A stretch of DNA of 64,000 bases from Nitzschia sp. DOCU1 (GCA_951394045.1 OX595996.1:806001-870000); one strand, 5' to 3'; shown: positions 28,860-38,044, counted from the first letter of the stretch. A program made the numbers and translations. Notes: a model not told the origin generated them from the sequence alone.

Positions 28860-30050
28860 TTATGCCATTGAACCCTCAATCAACTTCTCTTTCAATCGCT
28901 TCGATCGTGACTCTTTCGCTGTGGGTCGGCTTGTTCGAGAAGCTGACGGTTGGACCGCCTGCGGATCATAGGACTGGCTTGCTCGAGAAGGCAACGGCTG
29001 GAAAGTATCCGGATAATATGACTCTTCATCGCTTCCCGAAGAATCAGTGTCCACCGGCGCCTTCTCTGTTTCATCCCGTCTCCTATTGAAGAGGAAAAAG
29101 CTAGGGCCCGAGGCCAATCCAAGGAGCATTAGTTCTCGCCTTCGTTGCCTGTGCTTCAGGAACACAAAGAGAGCCGCTCCTAGTAAAAGCATGATAAACA
29201 TACAACTGAGCCATAGTTGCCTTTTCGAGATTCTCGCAGAATTGGCAACTCCTTCAGTACGTTGAATAGATTCGATTTCTCCACATCCAGTAGCATCAGA
29301 GGCGTCAACATCAGACATGCCTAATTCGCATTTGATTTGTGTATCGGCGTAGATATTTTGACATGTCTCGAGCAAGTAGTCTTCATTTTCTTCGTTGCCT
29401 TCGTTTTCATCTTGATTCCCGTTCGCCTTGCAACTAGCACAATCGTTTGGAATGATGGTTTGCTTAGCGTACGGAAGATCGTATCCCATGATACCCTTAA
29501 AGACGGTAACATCGGCCGGTGTCGTGCACTCATTATCGCTGAATACGCCCAAGTAAACATTAAAGTTGTCTTTTCCACAATAAGGGCCAACATAGTAGTT
29601 GTCGCTGATTTGTGTACATGACGTGTACTCTTGGAGATTAAATCCAAGCATGTAATTATTTCCGTTGATGTTGATACAATCGTTCATGTTGGCTTCCTGG
29701 TAACACTTGTCCGTGCTCTCGTATTGACAGTTTTCACGAATCATTTCGCACTGGTAGGCTCGTCCTTTCAAATGCAATTCGGTAAACAAGTCGATAAAGT
29801 ATTCTAGCTCCACGACATAATCGGCACCGTCGGCGCATCGATCATGACATTTGCCGCCGTTTGGGCACATGCGATAACTGACAAGTTTCTGGGTGCGGAA
29901 ACAGTTCGTGTATTTGACGCTATAATTTTGGATCCAGGAAGCGGCGTCCCCATTCCCTCCTTGCAATCCTCGATGAATTGTCTCGGGCCAGTCTACCGCT
30001 GCCACGACATTGTAGCAAAGAGCCAGGAAGATTGCAACGCGTTTGATCAT
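28860..30050 (-). CDS. Single-span Cys-rich surface protein of unknown function
   Basis: 396 residues, type I membrane topology. Signal peptide (MIKRVAIFLALCYNVVAAV), about 275-residue ectodomain with some 20 Cys, one membrane helix (LWLSCMFIMLLLGAALFVFL, about 283-302), a basic stop-transfer stretch (KHRQRRREL), and a Ser/Pro-rich cytosolic tail with a basic end (SKRLKEKL). The ectodomain segment SCTQISDNYYVGPYCGKD followed by YLGVFSDNECT looks like a type I have the impression is expanded in diatoms, but no function is known. Could be a receptor, adhesin or frustule-associated protein; nothing decides between these. Confidence 0.7.
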   Translation of the reverse strand: MIKRVAIFLALCYNVVAAVDWPETIHRGLQGGNGDAASWIQNYSVKYTNCFRTQKLVSYRMCPNGGKCHDRCADGADYVVELEYFIDLFTELHLKGRAYQCEMIRENCQYESTDKCYQEANMNDCININGNNYMLGFNLQEYTSCTQISDNYYVGPYCGKDNFNVYLGVFSDNECTTPADVTVFKGIMGYDLPYAKQTIIPNDCASCKANGNQDENEGNEENEDYLLETCQNIYADTQIKCELGMSDVDASDATGCGEIESIQRTEGVANSARISKRQLWLSCMFIMLLLGAALFVFLKHRQRRRELMLLGLASGPSFFLFNRRRDETEKAPVDTDSSGSDEESYYPDTFQPLPSRASQSYDPQAVQPSASRTSRPTAKESRSKRLKEKLIEGSMA

Positions 30051-30806
30051 GGTGAAAAATAGGATGTGCTTGTCAGCGTTCTTGCCAATTTTTTAAACAA
30101 ATCAACGACGATTCACTTGGTTGAAAATAAAAGGATTATGATAATGAAGCTCTCGCAACGTCTGGTTTTGTTCATGATGATCTTTGCCAAAGATGCCAGT
30201 AGGGCGAAAATCATAATTTGAACTCTCTTCTATCCAGAAAATTCCTTTGTGTGCACCCCGACAATGTGAGGATGTCGAGATCACGCACGAAAAAGATGTG
30301 TGTGCGCACCGTGGGATTGAAACTTATGCCCCCGCTTCGACGGTGACGTCATCACGGCAACAGGTCAGTCATCCGACGCTCAACCGTACGATACTTGAGA
30401 TACTGACTTTGCCTGATGTGGCATCACATAGTACCACATGCTACTGTAGTCTTCCAACCAAACCATGCACACCAAGTCGTGGGGACTATGATACCCCATC
30501 AAAGACGCAACGAAGTTGCCCGCTCGAGATGATGCTTCTTCTTCGAGTACCAATGGATGAGCCATTTGCTACTGGTGGGGGGAGAGATTGAGACGGAAAC
30601 TCGTCAATTTCGTGCCTTGACTACCCGTGGTGGGGCTGTTATTCCTACACGTGTAAAGTAAAGCAGAAATGCTCGATAATATGTTGGATGCTATGTGCAG
30701 AATGGTCACTACTGGTAGTAGTGGCGAGAGAATCAGGCCTCCTAGAGCCTCTGCTGTCAACGAAAAAAACGTTCCTAAGCTCCTCAGGCCTGAAGCTCAA
30801 ATATTG
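30051..30806. other. Intergenic region between two minus-strand genes
   Basis: Promoter of the Cys-rich surface gene and 3' flank of the reductase gene. No gene supported. Contains CACTACTGGTAGTAGTGGC (about 30707-30725), a near-perfect palindrome. Confidence 0.4.
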
Positions 30807-31487
30807 CTAGGAACTTTTCGCGTCACCTTTGTCGTCATAGATCACATCATAGTTTGTTGTCACAAACCCGTTGGAATATGATTGGGTCGAGAGATGCTTC
30901 AAGGTTCGCTGTTTACCAGCAGGGTTGCTTTCGAATAACGGGATGCCCTCCCCTAAAAGGATTGGAATGCGCGTCAATGTAATATGATGGATCAAACCGG
31001 CATTTAAAAAGGACTGGATCGTCTTCCCACCATCAATGTATGCTCGTTTGTACCCACTGGGAGATGCCTCTAGTTCCTTCCAAAGCTCGGCGGGAGAAGC
31101 AGCTGACTTGATGGATACAGTTTGAGGCATCCATTCCGGCACCTTCACACTGCCTGCATTGCGGGTCCATACTATCACTGGCAAATCCCCGTATGCCCAA
31201 CCCTCTTTTCCGAATCCGACCACGACTTCAAAGGTTTTGCGACCCATAATCATCACGTCGATAGACTTTAGAAAGTCGGCGAATCCAAAGTCTTCTCCTT
31301 CTACCGTAGGCTGGTTGTTCAGCCAATCCAAGTCGCCATTCTTGCCAGCAATAAAGCCATCCACACTGGTGGCAATTTGAACGCATCCCCTTAGTTGAGG
31401 CAGTGGGGCCGAGAAAGCTTTGGCGGAAAGTGCACAAGCAAAAGAGACAATCAAATTTAATCGCGGTCGGAGGCAACTTTTCCGCAT
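30807..31487 (-). CDS. Plastid-targeted DHFR/RibD C-terminal-like reductase
   Basis: 226 residues from the ATG at 31487. The N-terminus is a signal peptide (LIVSFACALSAKAF) ending in AF followed by SAP, the diatom plastid-presequence pattern in which a Phe sits at the signal cleavage site; import into the complex plastid is inferred. The rest is a DHFR-like fold of the RibD C-terminal/YyaP type: VQIATSVDGFIAGKNGDLDWL, IMGRKTFEVVVGFG, YIDGGKTIQSFLNAGLI and LTRIPILLGEGIPLF. These bind NADPH. Such proteins include riboflavin-pathway reductases and uncharacterised relatives; the substrate is not known. No deaminase domain is attached. Confidence 0.8.
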   Translation of the reverse strand: MRKSCLRPRLNLIVSFACALSAKAFSAPLPQLRGCVQIATSVDGFIAGKNGDLDWLNNQPTVEGEDFGFADFLKSIDVMIMGRKTFEVVVGFGKEGWAYGDLPVIVWTRNAGSVKVPEWMPQTVSIKSAASPAELWKELEASPSGYKRAYIDGGKTIQSFLNAGLIHHITLTRIPILLGEGIPLFESNPAGKQRTLKHLSTQSYSNGFVTTNYDVIYDDKGDAKSS

Positions 31488-31720
31488 GTCCAAGTCGTCG
31501 CAACGAAGTCGTCCGGTCTCGTAGAAAAATTATCGGACTCTTTGCTTGACACTCACGGAGGCTCGGGAGTTTAAGGGTAATTCGTCGCTGACTAGTAGTG
31601 CAACGGCAACTCCAGTGTACCAAGCAGTATCGCTCGACTTCCAATGCTCGTAACACCACCCCAAACAGCCGCTCTTCTCGCGGTTTGTTTTGAATCGTTC
31701 TTTTGCCGTCGTCGGATATG

Positions 31721-31855
31721 CGAGCCGCCTCCATTTCTTCCGGCAGCTCGCTCTAGGGACCGCTACGAGTCTATTGTCTGTCTGTTGGCAATTGACGTGT
31801 TTACTAGAAGTGGGTTTCCGCGCGCGGTTTGACCCCTTCGAGTGAATATTTCTCT
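31721..31855 (-). repeat. B2 terminal repeat of the YR element
   Basis: 135 bp, same as B1 (32113-32246) apart from one extra T in a T-run near 31800. Forms the outer end of the element on this side. Confidence 0.9.
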
Positions 31856-31873
31856 CAAAGGGCGGGCGCGGTG

Positions 31874-32112
31874 GGTTAATCAATCGTAAACTATCTCTCT
31901 GCTAGGGTCAGCTTGAAAGCAAGCCTCTCTTCTCAGTTCTTGCTATCGATAGCAAGAAGAAAAAGTTTATGGCTGTTGTCGTTCAACACGTAGTATCGTA
32001 CTTTTCTTCTCCTACCTTTCTTCCTTTTAGTAGGTCGGTAGAAGGGTAGTTCGAAATTCGATCCGGGTTCCCCGGTCCCTTCGCCGTCCGTTCTCTCCGC
32101 GGTTACTAGTAG
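31874..32112 (-). repeat. A2 repeat of the YR element
   Basis: 239 bp, appears identical to A1 (37553-37791). Directly abuts B1. Contains a 22-bp perfect palindrome at 31937-31958 centred on ATCGAT. Confidence 0.93.
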
Positions 32113-32246
32113 CGAGCCGCCTCCATTTCTTCCGGCAGCTCGCTCTAGGGACCGCTACGAGTCTATTGTCTGTCTGTTGGCAATTGACGTGTTTACTAGA
32201 AGTGGGTTTCCGCGCGCGGTTTGACCCCTTCGAGTGAATATTTCTC
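32113..32246 (-). repeat. B1 repeat of the YR element
   Basis: 134 bp copy of B2, placed at the end of the recombinase region; it overlaps the last 31 codons of the YR open frame, and its first copy junction with A2 would correspond to a circle junction. Confidence 0.9.
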
Positions 32247-33345
32247 CATCAAGGCCATAGGCAGGGCGGTGGTTGGGGTTAGTGGAGGTGTGCGAGAATT
32301 GCAGGGGCAAGTGGATCCGTGGTGCCCGCTTGGGTGTGGAAGTAGCGCATGACTTCGTCAGAGCGCCGCGACCTACTAGTTTGATCAAGGTGACGTCGAC
32401 TTGAGCGTTTAGTAGGGCGGTGGCAGCAGTAGCGCGGATGGCGCCAATGGAGACGTCCACGTCAAGGTTGCGTGCCTGCGCGTAAATGCGGAGCAGGGCG
32501 GTCATTTGTGCGTCGGTGATTGAGCGGGCCCGGCCCGAGGGATCAAAGAAATGATGCAACGGGGTGTCGGCATCCGCATTTTTGGATCTCAAATGTTGCA
32601 CTCTTCGAATCAGGGCTTGGACTGGGCAACGTTTGGGGTCAGTTGTTGTGGACGCCCAGATGTCCTCTCCCATTACTCCGTTCTTTTGGAGTTCGAAGTG
32701 AAGGTTGGCCTTTTCGGCGTGTGGGAGTTCGTCCAGCGGGATGGTGGTTGCAGGCTTCGTTCTTCCGCCTGGAATTTTGAATGCGACGTCGCGGAGGGGA
32801 AATGGTCGTTGATCCTTGTGGGTCGTCCGGAGGTACTCGCTGGGCCGAAGCAGCCAGTGGATGCCGATCCACAGCAGGTCGGCGCCCACTTGGTGGTGCA
32901 GTCGCTGGGAGGCCCAGGCGGCGTCCGTGAGGTCGTCAAGGACGACTCTCGGAACTGGCTTTTTTCTTCGCGATGGTGGGTCCAGTTTTTTCCAGGAGGC
33001 GAGTTGTTGGGTGATTCGGTGGTCGATGCGGCCCGCAGTATTTTTCCTTGGGTCCGGGGACCCCAGTGTGGCCATCGTCTGTGCCACCTGACGTAGGGCA
33101 TCTTCCGCTGTTCGAGCGCGGACCGGCTGCCCAGAGGGTGCAGTTCTACCGTCTCGGAAGCGGCGCATGAAGATTTGAAGAATTGGGACCGGGTCCTTTC
33201 TGTCAGCCAGCATGTGGTCGAGGCCGTGCCGGTCACAAAATTCGGTCCATTGTTCCCAGTGGGTCCGCTGCGCCTGGGAACGTCGAGTAGTGACGCCTCG
33301 TTGTACCTCTTCTGCAACAAGGCGGATATCAGCCTCGAGTTCCAT
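32155..33345 (-). CDS. Tyrosine recombinase of the YR element, frameshifted near its end
   Basis: 396 residues from the ATG at 33345. The N-terminal part is a SAM-like core-binding region; the catalytic domain has the first Arg in WLLRPSEYL and the second Arg in SIGAIRATAATALL, followed by VDVTLIKLVGR. After that the frame reads out of register: another minus-strand frame continues with RSDEVMRYFHTQAG, which holds the catalytic Tyr. One base appears to be missing near 32367. As written, this frame lacks the nucleophilic Tyr and its last 65 residues or so are aberrant. It overlaps the RT frame in a different register. The recombinase would insert the circular cDNA. Confidence 0.85.
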   Translation of the reverse strand: MELEADIRLVAEEVQRGVTTRRSQAQRTHWEQWTEFCDRHGLDHMLADRKDPVPILQIFMRRFRDGRTAPSGQPVRARTAEDALRQVAQTMATLGSPDPRKNTAGRIDHRITQQLASWKKLDPPSRRKKPVPRVVLDDLTDAAWASQRLHHQVGADLLWIGIHWLLRPSEYLRTTHKDQRPFPLRDVAFKIPGGRTKPATTIPLDELPHAEKANLHFELQKNGVMGEDIWASTTTDPKRCPVQALIRRVQHLRSKNADADTPLHHFFDPSGRARSITDAQMTALLRIYAQARNLDVDVSIGAIRATAATALLNAQVDVTLIKLVGRGALTKSCATSTPKRAPRIHLPLQFSHTSTNPNHRPAYGLDGEIFTRRGQTARGNPLLVNTSIANRQTIDS

Positions 33346-35240
33346 TCGTTCGGGACCTGGCAAAGTTTCCAGGAGGTCGCCTGGGGGTAGGTAGAGTTAA
33401 AATAGGTTAGTAGTGCATCGTCACTGTACTCCCATAGGCGGCTGGCATCGTCTGCCATGCGATTATCGTCTCCAGCGATGTGGTTCCACGTGAAGACGGC
33501 TCGGTGCTGTCGCGTTAGGAGAGCAGCTTGTCTTAACAAATAGGCGGCTGGTTTTGTAGTCGTGGTTGAGCCTTTTACCCTCCAGACAACTGCATTAGTG
33601 TTGTCCGCCAGGCTATGTAGCGTCTCGCCATAGATGTCGCTTTCTTGCGCACGGACGGCTTGGTGCGCGATCGTGGCGGCGGTTTCGAGGTCTGATATCG
33701 AAATTGTGCCTCGGGGGTTTTTGCTAGATACCAAACGTTTCTGGACTGCAATTGGGAAAGGTTGTCTCCACAAGAGGGCCCTTCCGTCGGCGGTGAACCA
33801 TACGCCACCCATGCCTGTCTTTGCAGCGTCGCTAGCGCCGATGTCCTTGGGTATTCCAGGGACTAATTCCTCGAGTAACGTGGGCTCGGGATCAATGAGC
33901 AGGTCTCGAAAGGTTTGGAGTTGTTCCTTGACGGACTCCGTTACTCGGACGCGGGCGTCGTCGCCGTGGTGCCGCGCTGCCCTTAGGAGAGAAAATTGTC
34001 CGAGCGCCCCGGGCATGCCTGGGACCAGGCTCTGGAGTTGGCCCGTAAGGCTATCCCATTTTTTGTGACTGACTCGTTTGGAGGAGATGGCTTCGTCAAT
34101 AGCGGCGAGTGCCTTCTCTCGTCGGTGCTGGGCCGTCTGCAGCGTCTTGGACTTTGTCCCAAAATCCCACCCCAAAAATCGCTTCTTTGTTTGCGTCGCC
34201 GCATCCCCCTTGTCTAGCTTGCTCTGGGAGATAGGCTCCTTTCGAAAGGGAGGGTCCCGATCGTCGTTCGGCCTAAATATTTTATCGATGCAATGTAGCA
34301 CCGTGCGGCGCTGGTTTTTGATTGGGTTGCTGGGGTGGTCCTGGCCTACGCCGCAAAAATCGTCCACAAAAACGTCCACTGTAGCTAGCGGCCGCTTGCG
34401 AAGCAGAGGTCGGTGTGACCTCGAGACCTTCCGTTGTGGGTAGTCGTCTTCGCCGAGCTCATCATTCGCTTGAAAGTCCTCCTTTCCCGCTTGGTCCTCC
34501 AATGGGTGTGGTGGGTAGCGTTTCCCGTTTCGTAATTCGGAATTTGCCAGATCGCAGGCTGTTTCCGTGAAAGAGCTGAACCAAGGCGGCGATTCGGTCC
34601 ATCCCATCGGTAGTGTTAGGGGAAACGCGACCATCGGCTCATCTCCAATTACGCCGGGGGGCAATAACACTCCCAATTTGATAGAGCCTGTGTTAGCCAC
34701 TGGTATACGGTAGAAACCATCAGATATATCAATTTTGTAGCCAAACACTGGGCCAAAGAGCGGGTCGGCGAACGCGACGTGATCGGTGAGGCGCTCTTGT
34801 GCCTTGCCAAATTGCATCGCCTCTTGTGGCGACTGCTTCAGGGTCTCGTCGTTGAGACCGTAGTAACTGTAGTCTACTATGATGCGGGGTCTACGCTCTT
34901 GTTGCGGTACGACTCCCAGCGGTGATAACCGTAGCCCCGGTTCGTTCTTGACCAACCTGTACGGTAGAATCATCCAGAACCCCTTTTTGCAGAAGTCTGT
35001 GAATTCTTCCCGCAAGAAGTCGGTGTGATCTAGTGCAGACCGATGTGGCCCCCGTAGTAAGCGGGAGTCCAGTGTGTCGTGACTCCACGGCGCCGTCTGT
35101 ACTGTGACGGGTACGCCGTTTCGTCGGATTCTTTCGAGCAGCGGTGCTGCCGGGTGGGGGAGCGTCTTGACCGTACCTTGAATGTCCGACCGACCGCGCA
35201 TTTCGTTGCATGCCCGATGCCAGCCATGTTCGGTATACAA
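32673..35240 (-). CDS. Reverse transcriptase-RNase H of the YR element
   Basis: 855-codon open frame with no clear initiating ATG; the frame is open upstream, so expression by readthrough or reinitiation after Gag is likely. RT: KIDISDGFYRIPV (first catalytic Asp), TLPMGWTESPPWFS, and VDVFVDDF (the catalytic Asp pair), FLGWDF. RNase H: ASDAAKTGMGGVW (Asp), SDLETAATIAHQ (Glu), SLADNTNAVVW (Asp) and MADDASRLW (Asp), so all four acidic residues are present. Domain content ends near 33250; beyond that the frame runs antiparallel in register to the YR gene and is probably not meaningful. No methyltransferase domain is seen, unlike DIRS1-type elements. Confidence 0.9.
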   Translation of the reverse strand: MYTEHGWHRACNEMRGRSDIQGTVKTLPHPAAPLLERIRRNGVPVTVQTAPWSHDTLDSRLLRGPHRSALDHTDFLREEFTDFCKKGFWMILPYRLVKNEPGLRLSPLGVVPQQERRPRIIVDYSYYGLNDETLKQSPQEAMQFGKAQERLTDHVAFADPLFGPVFGYKIDISDGFYRIPVANTGSIKLGVLLPPGVIGDEPMVAFPLTLPMGWTESPPWFSSFTETACDLANSELRNGKRYPPHPLEDQAGKEDFQANDELGEDDYPQRKVSRSHRPLLRKRPLATVDVFVDDFCGVGQDHPSNPIKNQRRTVLHCIDKIFRPNDDRDPPFRKEPISQSKLDKGDAATQTKKRFLGWDFGTKSKTLQTAQHRREKALAAIDEAISSKRVSHKKWDSLTGQLQSLVPGMPGALGQFSLLRAARHHGDDARVRVTESVKEQLQTFRDLLIDPEPTLLEELVPGIPKDIGASDAAKTGMGGVWFTADGRALLWRQPFPIAVQKRLVSSKNPRGTISISDLETAATIAHQAVRAQESDIYGETLHSLADNTNAVVWRVKGSTTTTKPAAYLLRQAALLTRQHRAVFTWNHIAGDDNRMADDASRLWEYSDDALLTYFNSTYPQATSWKLCQVPNEWNSRLISALLQKRYNEASLLDVPRRSGPTGNNGPNFVTGTASTTCWLTERTRSQFFKSSCAASETVELHPLGSRSALEQRKMPYVRWHRRWPHWGPRTQGKILRAASTTESPNNSPPGKNWTHHREEKSQFRESSLTTSRTPPGPPSDCTTKWAPTCCGSASTGCFGPASTSGRPTRINDHFPSATSHSKFQAEERSLQPPSRWTNSHTPKRPTFTSNSKRTE

Positions 35241-35387
35241 TAGTGTAGCCCGATCAACATACTCACCTAGTTCATTTACATAGCTACTAATGATAGCTGT
35301 GTTCGTGGAGTTAGCGCTTGTATGTTGATTGGGCGGTCTGCAAGCGGCGGTACCTACCAGCGTAGGTGCTACCGTTCGACCGCCTTC

Positions 35388-37547
35388 TCAAGCACTAGCT
35401 CCAGTAGTAGCTGTTCCTCTACTTTCCTCTCTCGCGGCGCGAGTGGCCAGGCCGGCTTCGATCCAGCCCTTGAGAGTGGCCTTGTCTGCAGCTGTGAGGG
35501 GTGTGTGGCTTGCAGCACGTCCGCAGCCGGTGAAACACTGTCCCCTTACGTGCCACGAAAGACAAGCGACTTTGCCGTTGGACAACCGCGGTGGCTCCGC
35601 TTCGGCCGCGCCCGCCGGTGCGATGGCTCGGAGAAACTTCTTGATGGTTCCAAACGTGTCTCCGAGCGCCTTTACTTCCGGGTCGGTGGCCAAGTTCTTC
35701 GCCTCAGTCTGGGTACTAGGCGAAGGGTGAACCGAGATAACACTATTGGCCGGCGAAGTAGTCACCGATACGGGATTGGACCGCGTTCCACCCGTGCGGC
35801 CCGTGGCCGGAGTTCCTGGGCCTGTGGCCAGGCCAGAACCGGCTGGACGGTAGGCAAGCGGCAACGTAGGTGGCGTCCATGCCAGGCGACGTATGTTGCT
35901 CTGGAGGTCGAAGAACCTTGGAACATCGACGTGGCCTCTAGGGGTTGCAGCACAGCGCTCCCAGTAATCTTGGAGTTTGCTGCGAATGGCGCAGAGGTAC
36001 TTGACATAAATCAAGCCCTTACCACCATGATCCCCATCCAGGTCTCCTAGACGATTTTCCACGCTTCTCCATCCCTCCACAATCTCGCGATTGAAGGTTT
36101 GGAAGATGGCGGAATTTCTCCCCGCCACCACCGCTAGTAGCACGGCGAAGGCTTCGAGTGTCTTGCATGCGGCTCTTTCGCTCGTGGGGAAGAGGATGGT
36201 CTTGGCCCTCTGTAGTTCCCTTACGTCGCTGAGCTGGGCCGCGTTGGCGCCGCCTTCAAGCAACATCTGTTGCTCTTCCAGCAAGCGGCGCGCTTGGGTT
36301 CCACGTTCGTCCCCCGCAAGGACGAGGAAGGGGTTGATACCACGCTTGGGCACGTAGTCCGTGGGGGCGCGAAACTCAAGGCGCTCCAGAGTGCCCCAAA
36401 TCTCGGTAGTTGCCAGCGGAGTCTCGTAGTGAAGTTCGTTGGCAGTGGTGTCGAAGAGGGCTTGGAGAACGGCTAGCTTCTCGCTCTTGCCGGCGTTCGC
36501 CATTGCCCCGTAGAGGCTCGGTAGTTGCTCCTCAGTCTCACAGCGGGTCAAACGCAAGAGCGTCTCGTGCGTGAGCTTCCACTTGGAGCTGGGTTTCTTC
36601 GCACTGTCGCTTTCTTCGGCGCATCCTTGAGGTTGCTGTGCGGCCATGATCTCGGCCCAGATACGCATCATCTCGAGGCTGGTGTCATTTCCAGCGGCGG
36701 GGCCACGCTCTCCAGTACTGGGCGCGGGCGCGACCGCGGGCTGATTCCATGCCGGTAGGTCCGACTTCACCACAACAACCAACCGATTCATGAGTTCCGC
36801 GTCCATGTTAACTGGCGAAGGTAGCGTGGAGCGTTCTACCCTGACTCTGCCACCGGAAGTTCCAACGACACGCAACCAGTTCTTGATCGGCTCAAAGTCA
36901 TCGCGTTGTGCTTCACCCAAGGTCTGGAGATAAGCCTCGAGCTTGACAATCAGCTGTCCCACCTTGACGTCGGTGCGGCAGAAGAGCGTCGCGACTTGGG
37001 GAGGCAGGTACATTCCGTGACGGACTCTCACCGTGTCGAAGACACCGGCAGGTGCGTCGTTGGGGACACTTTCCATCGGGTCATCCGCGCCATCGTTGCT
37101 AGTGTAATGCAACACGTAGTTTGCCCACGGGTGGACCTTGACGTCACCGGGGAGAACATCGAAGATCTTCGCTGGCAAGTACACGGCTTGGGGAGCTTGT
37201 GCTCCGACGACGTCCATCTTGAACATAACGACCTTGTCATGCCATTCGCGTGCGTTTGGATTCCCAAGTGCTTGGGGGAAGACCATGGCTCGGTGATAGA
37301 ACACGACGGGTGCGGTGTCCTTCGAGACGGAGACGTACACGTGCGGCATCTCGTCCCAAGTTCGCTTGACCTCATCGTACAAGGCGGCGCCGGACTTCCA
37401 AGTAGTCTCGTCGGCGGTCGCGAACAACTTGTACACTTCGGCTTGCTCCCCAAAACGAGCGTGACGCCAGTCGACGCTCTCGTAGAGGGAATGGTAAGTG
37501 GCGGGAGCCTCGGCTAGCGAGGCAGCGGCTTCAGCAAAACGGACCAT
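35388..37547 (-). CDS. Gag-like protein of the YR element
   Basis: 719 residues from the ATG at 37547, a few bases inside A1. Mostly helical without recognisable enzymes. Near the C-terminus (about residues 650-690) is a zinc-knuckle-like motif CLSWHVRGQCFTGCGRAASH, of the kind found at the end of Gag proteins of DIRS-order elements, followed by a helix and a Thr/Ala-rich tail. Predicted to package the element's RNA. It is intact over its full length. The RT frame begins about 150 bp further on. Confidence 0.8.
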   Translation of the reverse strand: MVRFAEAAASLAEAPATYHSLYESVDWRHARFGEQAEVYKLFATADETTWKSGAALYDEVKRTWDEMPHVYVSVSKDTAPVVFYHRAMVFPQALGNPNAREWHDKVVMFKMDVVGAQAPQAVYLPAKIFDVLPGDVKVHPWANYVLHYTSNDGADDPMESVPNDAPAGVFDTVRVRHGMYLPPQVATLFCRTDVKVGQLIVKLEAYLQTLGEAQRDDFEPIKNWLRVVGTSGGRVRVERSTLPSPVNMDAELMNRLVVVVKSDLPAWNQPAVAPAPSTGERGPAAGNDTSLEMMRIWAEIMAAQQPQGCAEESDSAKKPSSKWKLTHETLLRLTRCETEEQLPSLYGAMANAGKSEKLAVLQALFDTTANELHYETPLATTEIWGTLERLEFRAPTDYVPKRGINPFLVLAGDERGTQARRLLEEQQMLLEGGANAAQLSDVRELQRAKTILFPTSERAACKTLEAFAVLLAVVAGRNSAIFQTFNREIVEGWRSVENRLGDLDGDHGGKGLIYVKYLCAIRSKLQDYWERCAATPRGHVDVPRFFDLQSNIRRLAWTPPTLPLAYRPAGSGLATGPGTPATGRTGGTRSNPVSVTTSPANSVISVHPSPSTQTEAKNLATDPEVKALGDTFGTIKKFLRAIAPAGAAEAEPPRLSNGKVACLSWHVRGQCFTGCGRAASHTPLTAADKATLKGWIEAGLATRAAREESRGTATTGASA

Positions 37548-37552
37548 TGCTA

Positions 37553-37791
37553 GGTTAATCAATCGTAAACTATCTCTCTGCTAGGGTCAGCTTGAAAGCA
37601 AGCCTCTCTTCTCAGTTCTTGCTATCGATAGCAAGAAGAAAAAGTTTATGGCTGTTGTCGTTCAACACGTAGTATCGTACTTTTCTTCTCCTACCTTTCT
37701 TCCTTTTAGTAGGTCGGTAGAAGGGTAGTTCGAAATTCGATCCGGGTTCCCCGGTCCCTTCGCCGTCCGTTCTCTCCGCGGTTACTAGTAG
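37553..37791 (-). repeat. A1 terminal repeat of the YR element
   Basis: 239 bp, appears identical to A2 (31874-32112). Forms the element's start; would hold the promoter. Carries the same 22-bp palindrome (37616-37637). Confidence 0.93.
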
Positions 37792-38044
37792 TCGGCGGCA
37801 TCTCGTCGAAGATCCCGTGGCGCGCGACGGGCGCGAAAACTCGTCGACACATCCGACTGAACGTACACGTATGCACGTTCGTACGTCATGTACCTAATAT
37901 TAAACTGTGTTGCTACGTACTTTACAATGCCAACGTGATAGAACATTGCGCGTTTGTACACTAGTAGAGCTACCATAAAGAGAGACTATCAATTCTTCCT
38001 TCACAACGTCAACTTTAGACAGAGTCAGAGTTAGTAAACCCGCT

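Larger units (their letters stand above)
31721..37791 (-). mobile_element. Tyrosine-recombinase retrotransposon with split direct repeats (PAT/Ngaro-like, DIRS order)
   Basis: About 6.1 kb on the minus strand. In element order: A1 (37791-37553), Gag, RT-RNase H, tyrosine recombinase (YR), B1 (32246-32113), A2 (32112-31874), an 18-bp spacer, B2 (31855-31721). A copies are 239 bp and appear identical; B copies are 134/135 bp and differ by one T. This A1-ORFs-B1-A2-B2 order is the split direct repeat layout of PAT, Kangaroo and Ngaro elements. There is no DDE integrase and no target duplication is seen, as expected when a YR inserts a circular DNA. The YR frame is broken near its C-terminus, so this copy may be non-autonomous now. 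Confidence 0.92.

Noticed and set aside
31530..31883. 117-codon minus-strand frame upstream of the reductase gene
   Set aside because: Overlaps the B2 repeat of the YR element and has no domain; the frame exists by chance.
36906..37517. 203-codon plus-strand frame in the YR element
   Set aside because: Antisense shadow of Gag, which is intact on the other strand.
37690..37760. tRNA-like TTCGAAATTCGATCC words in the A repeats
   Set aside because: Resembles a B-box at first sight, but no cloverleaf or A-box fits around it.
31874..37791. Reading the A repeats as ordinary LTRs
   Set aside because: The repeats lack TG...CA ends, no target duplication is present, the element encodes a tyrosine recombinase and no DDE integrase, and the B1/B2 repeats fit only the split-repeat layout.
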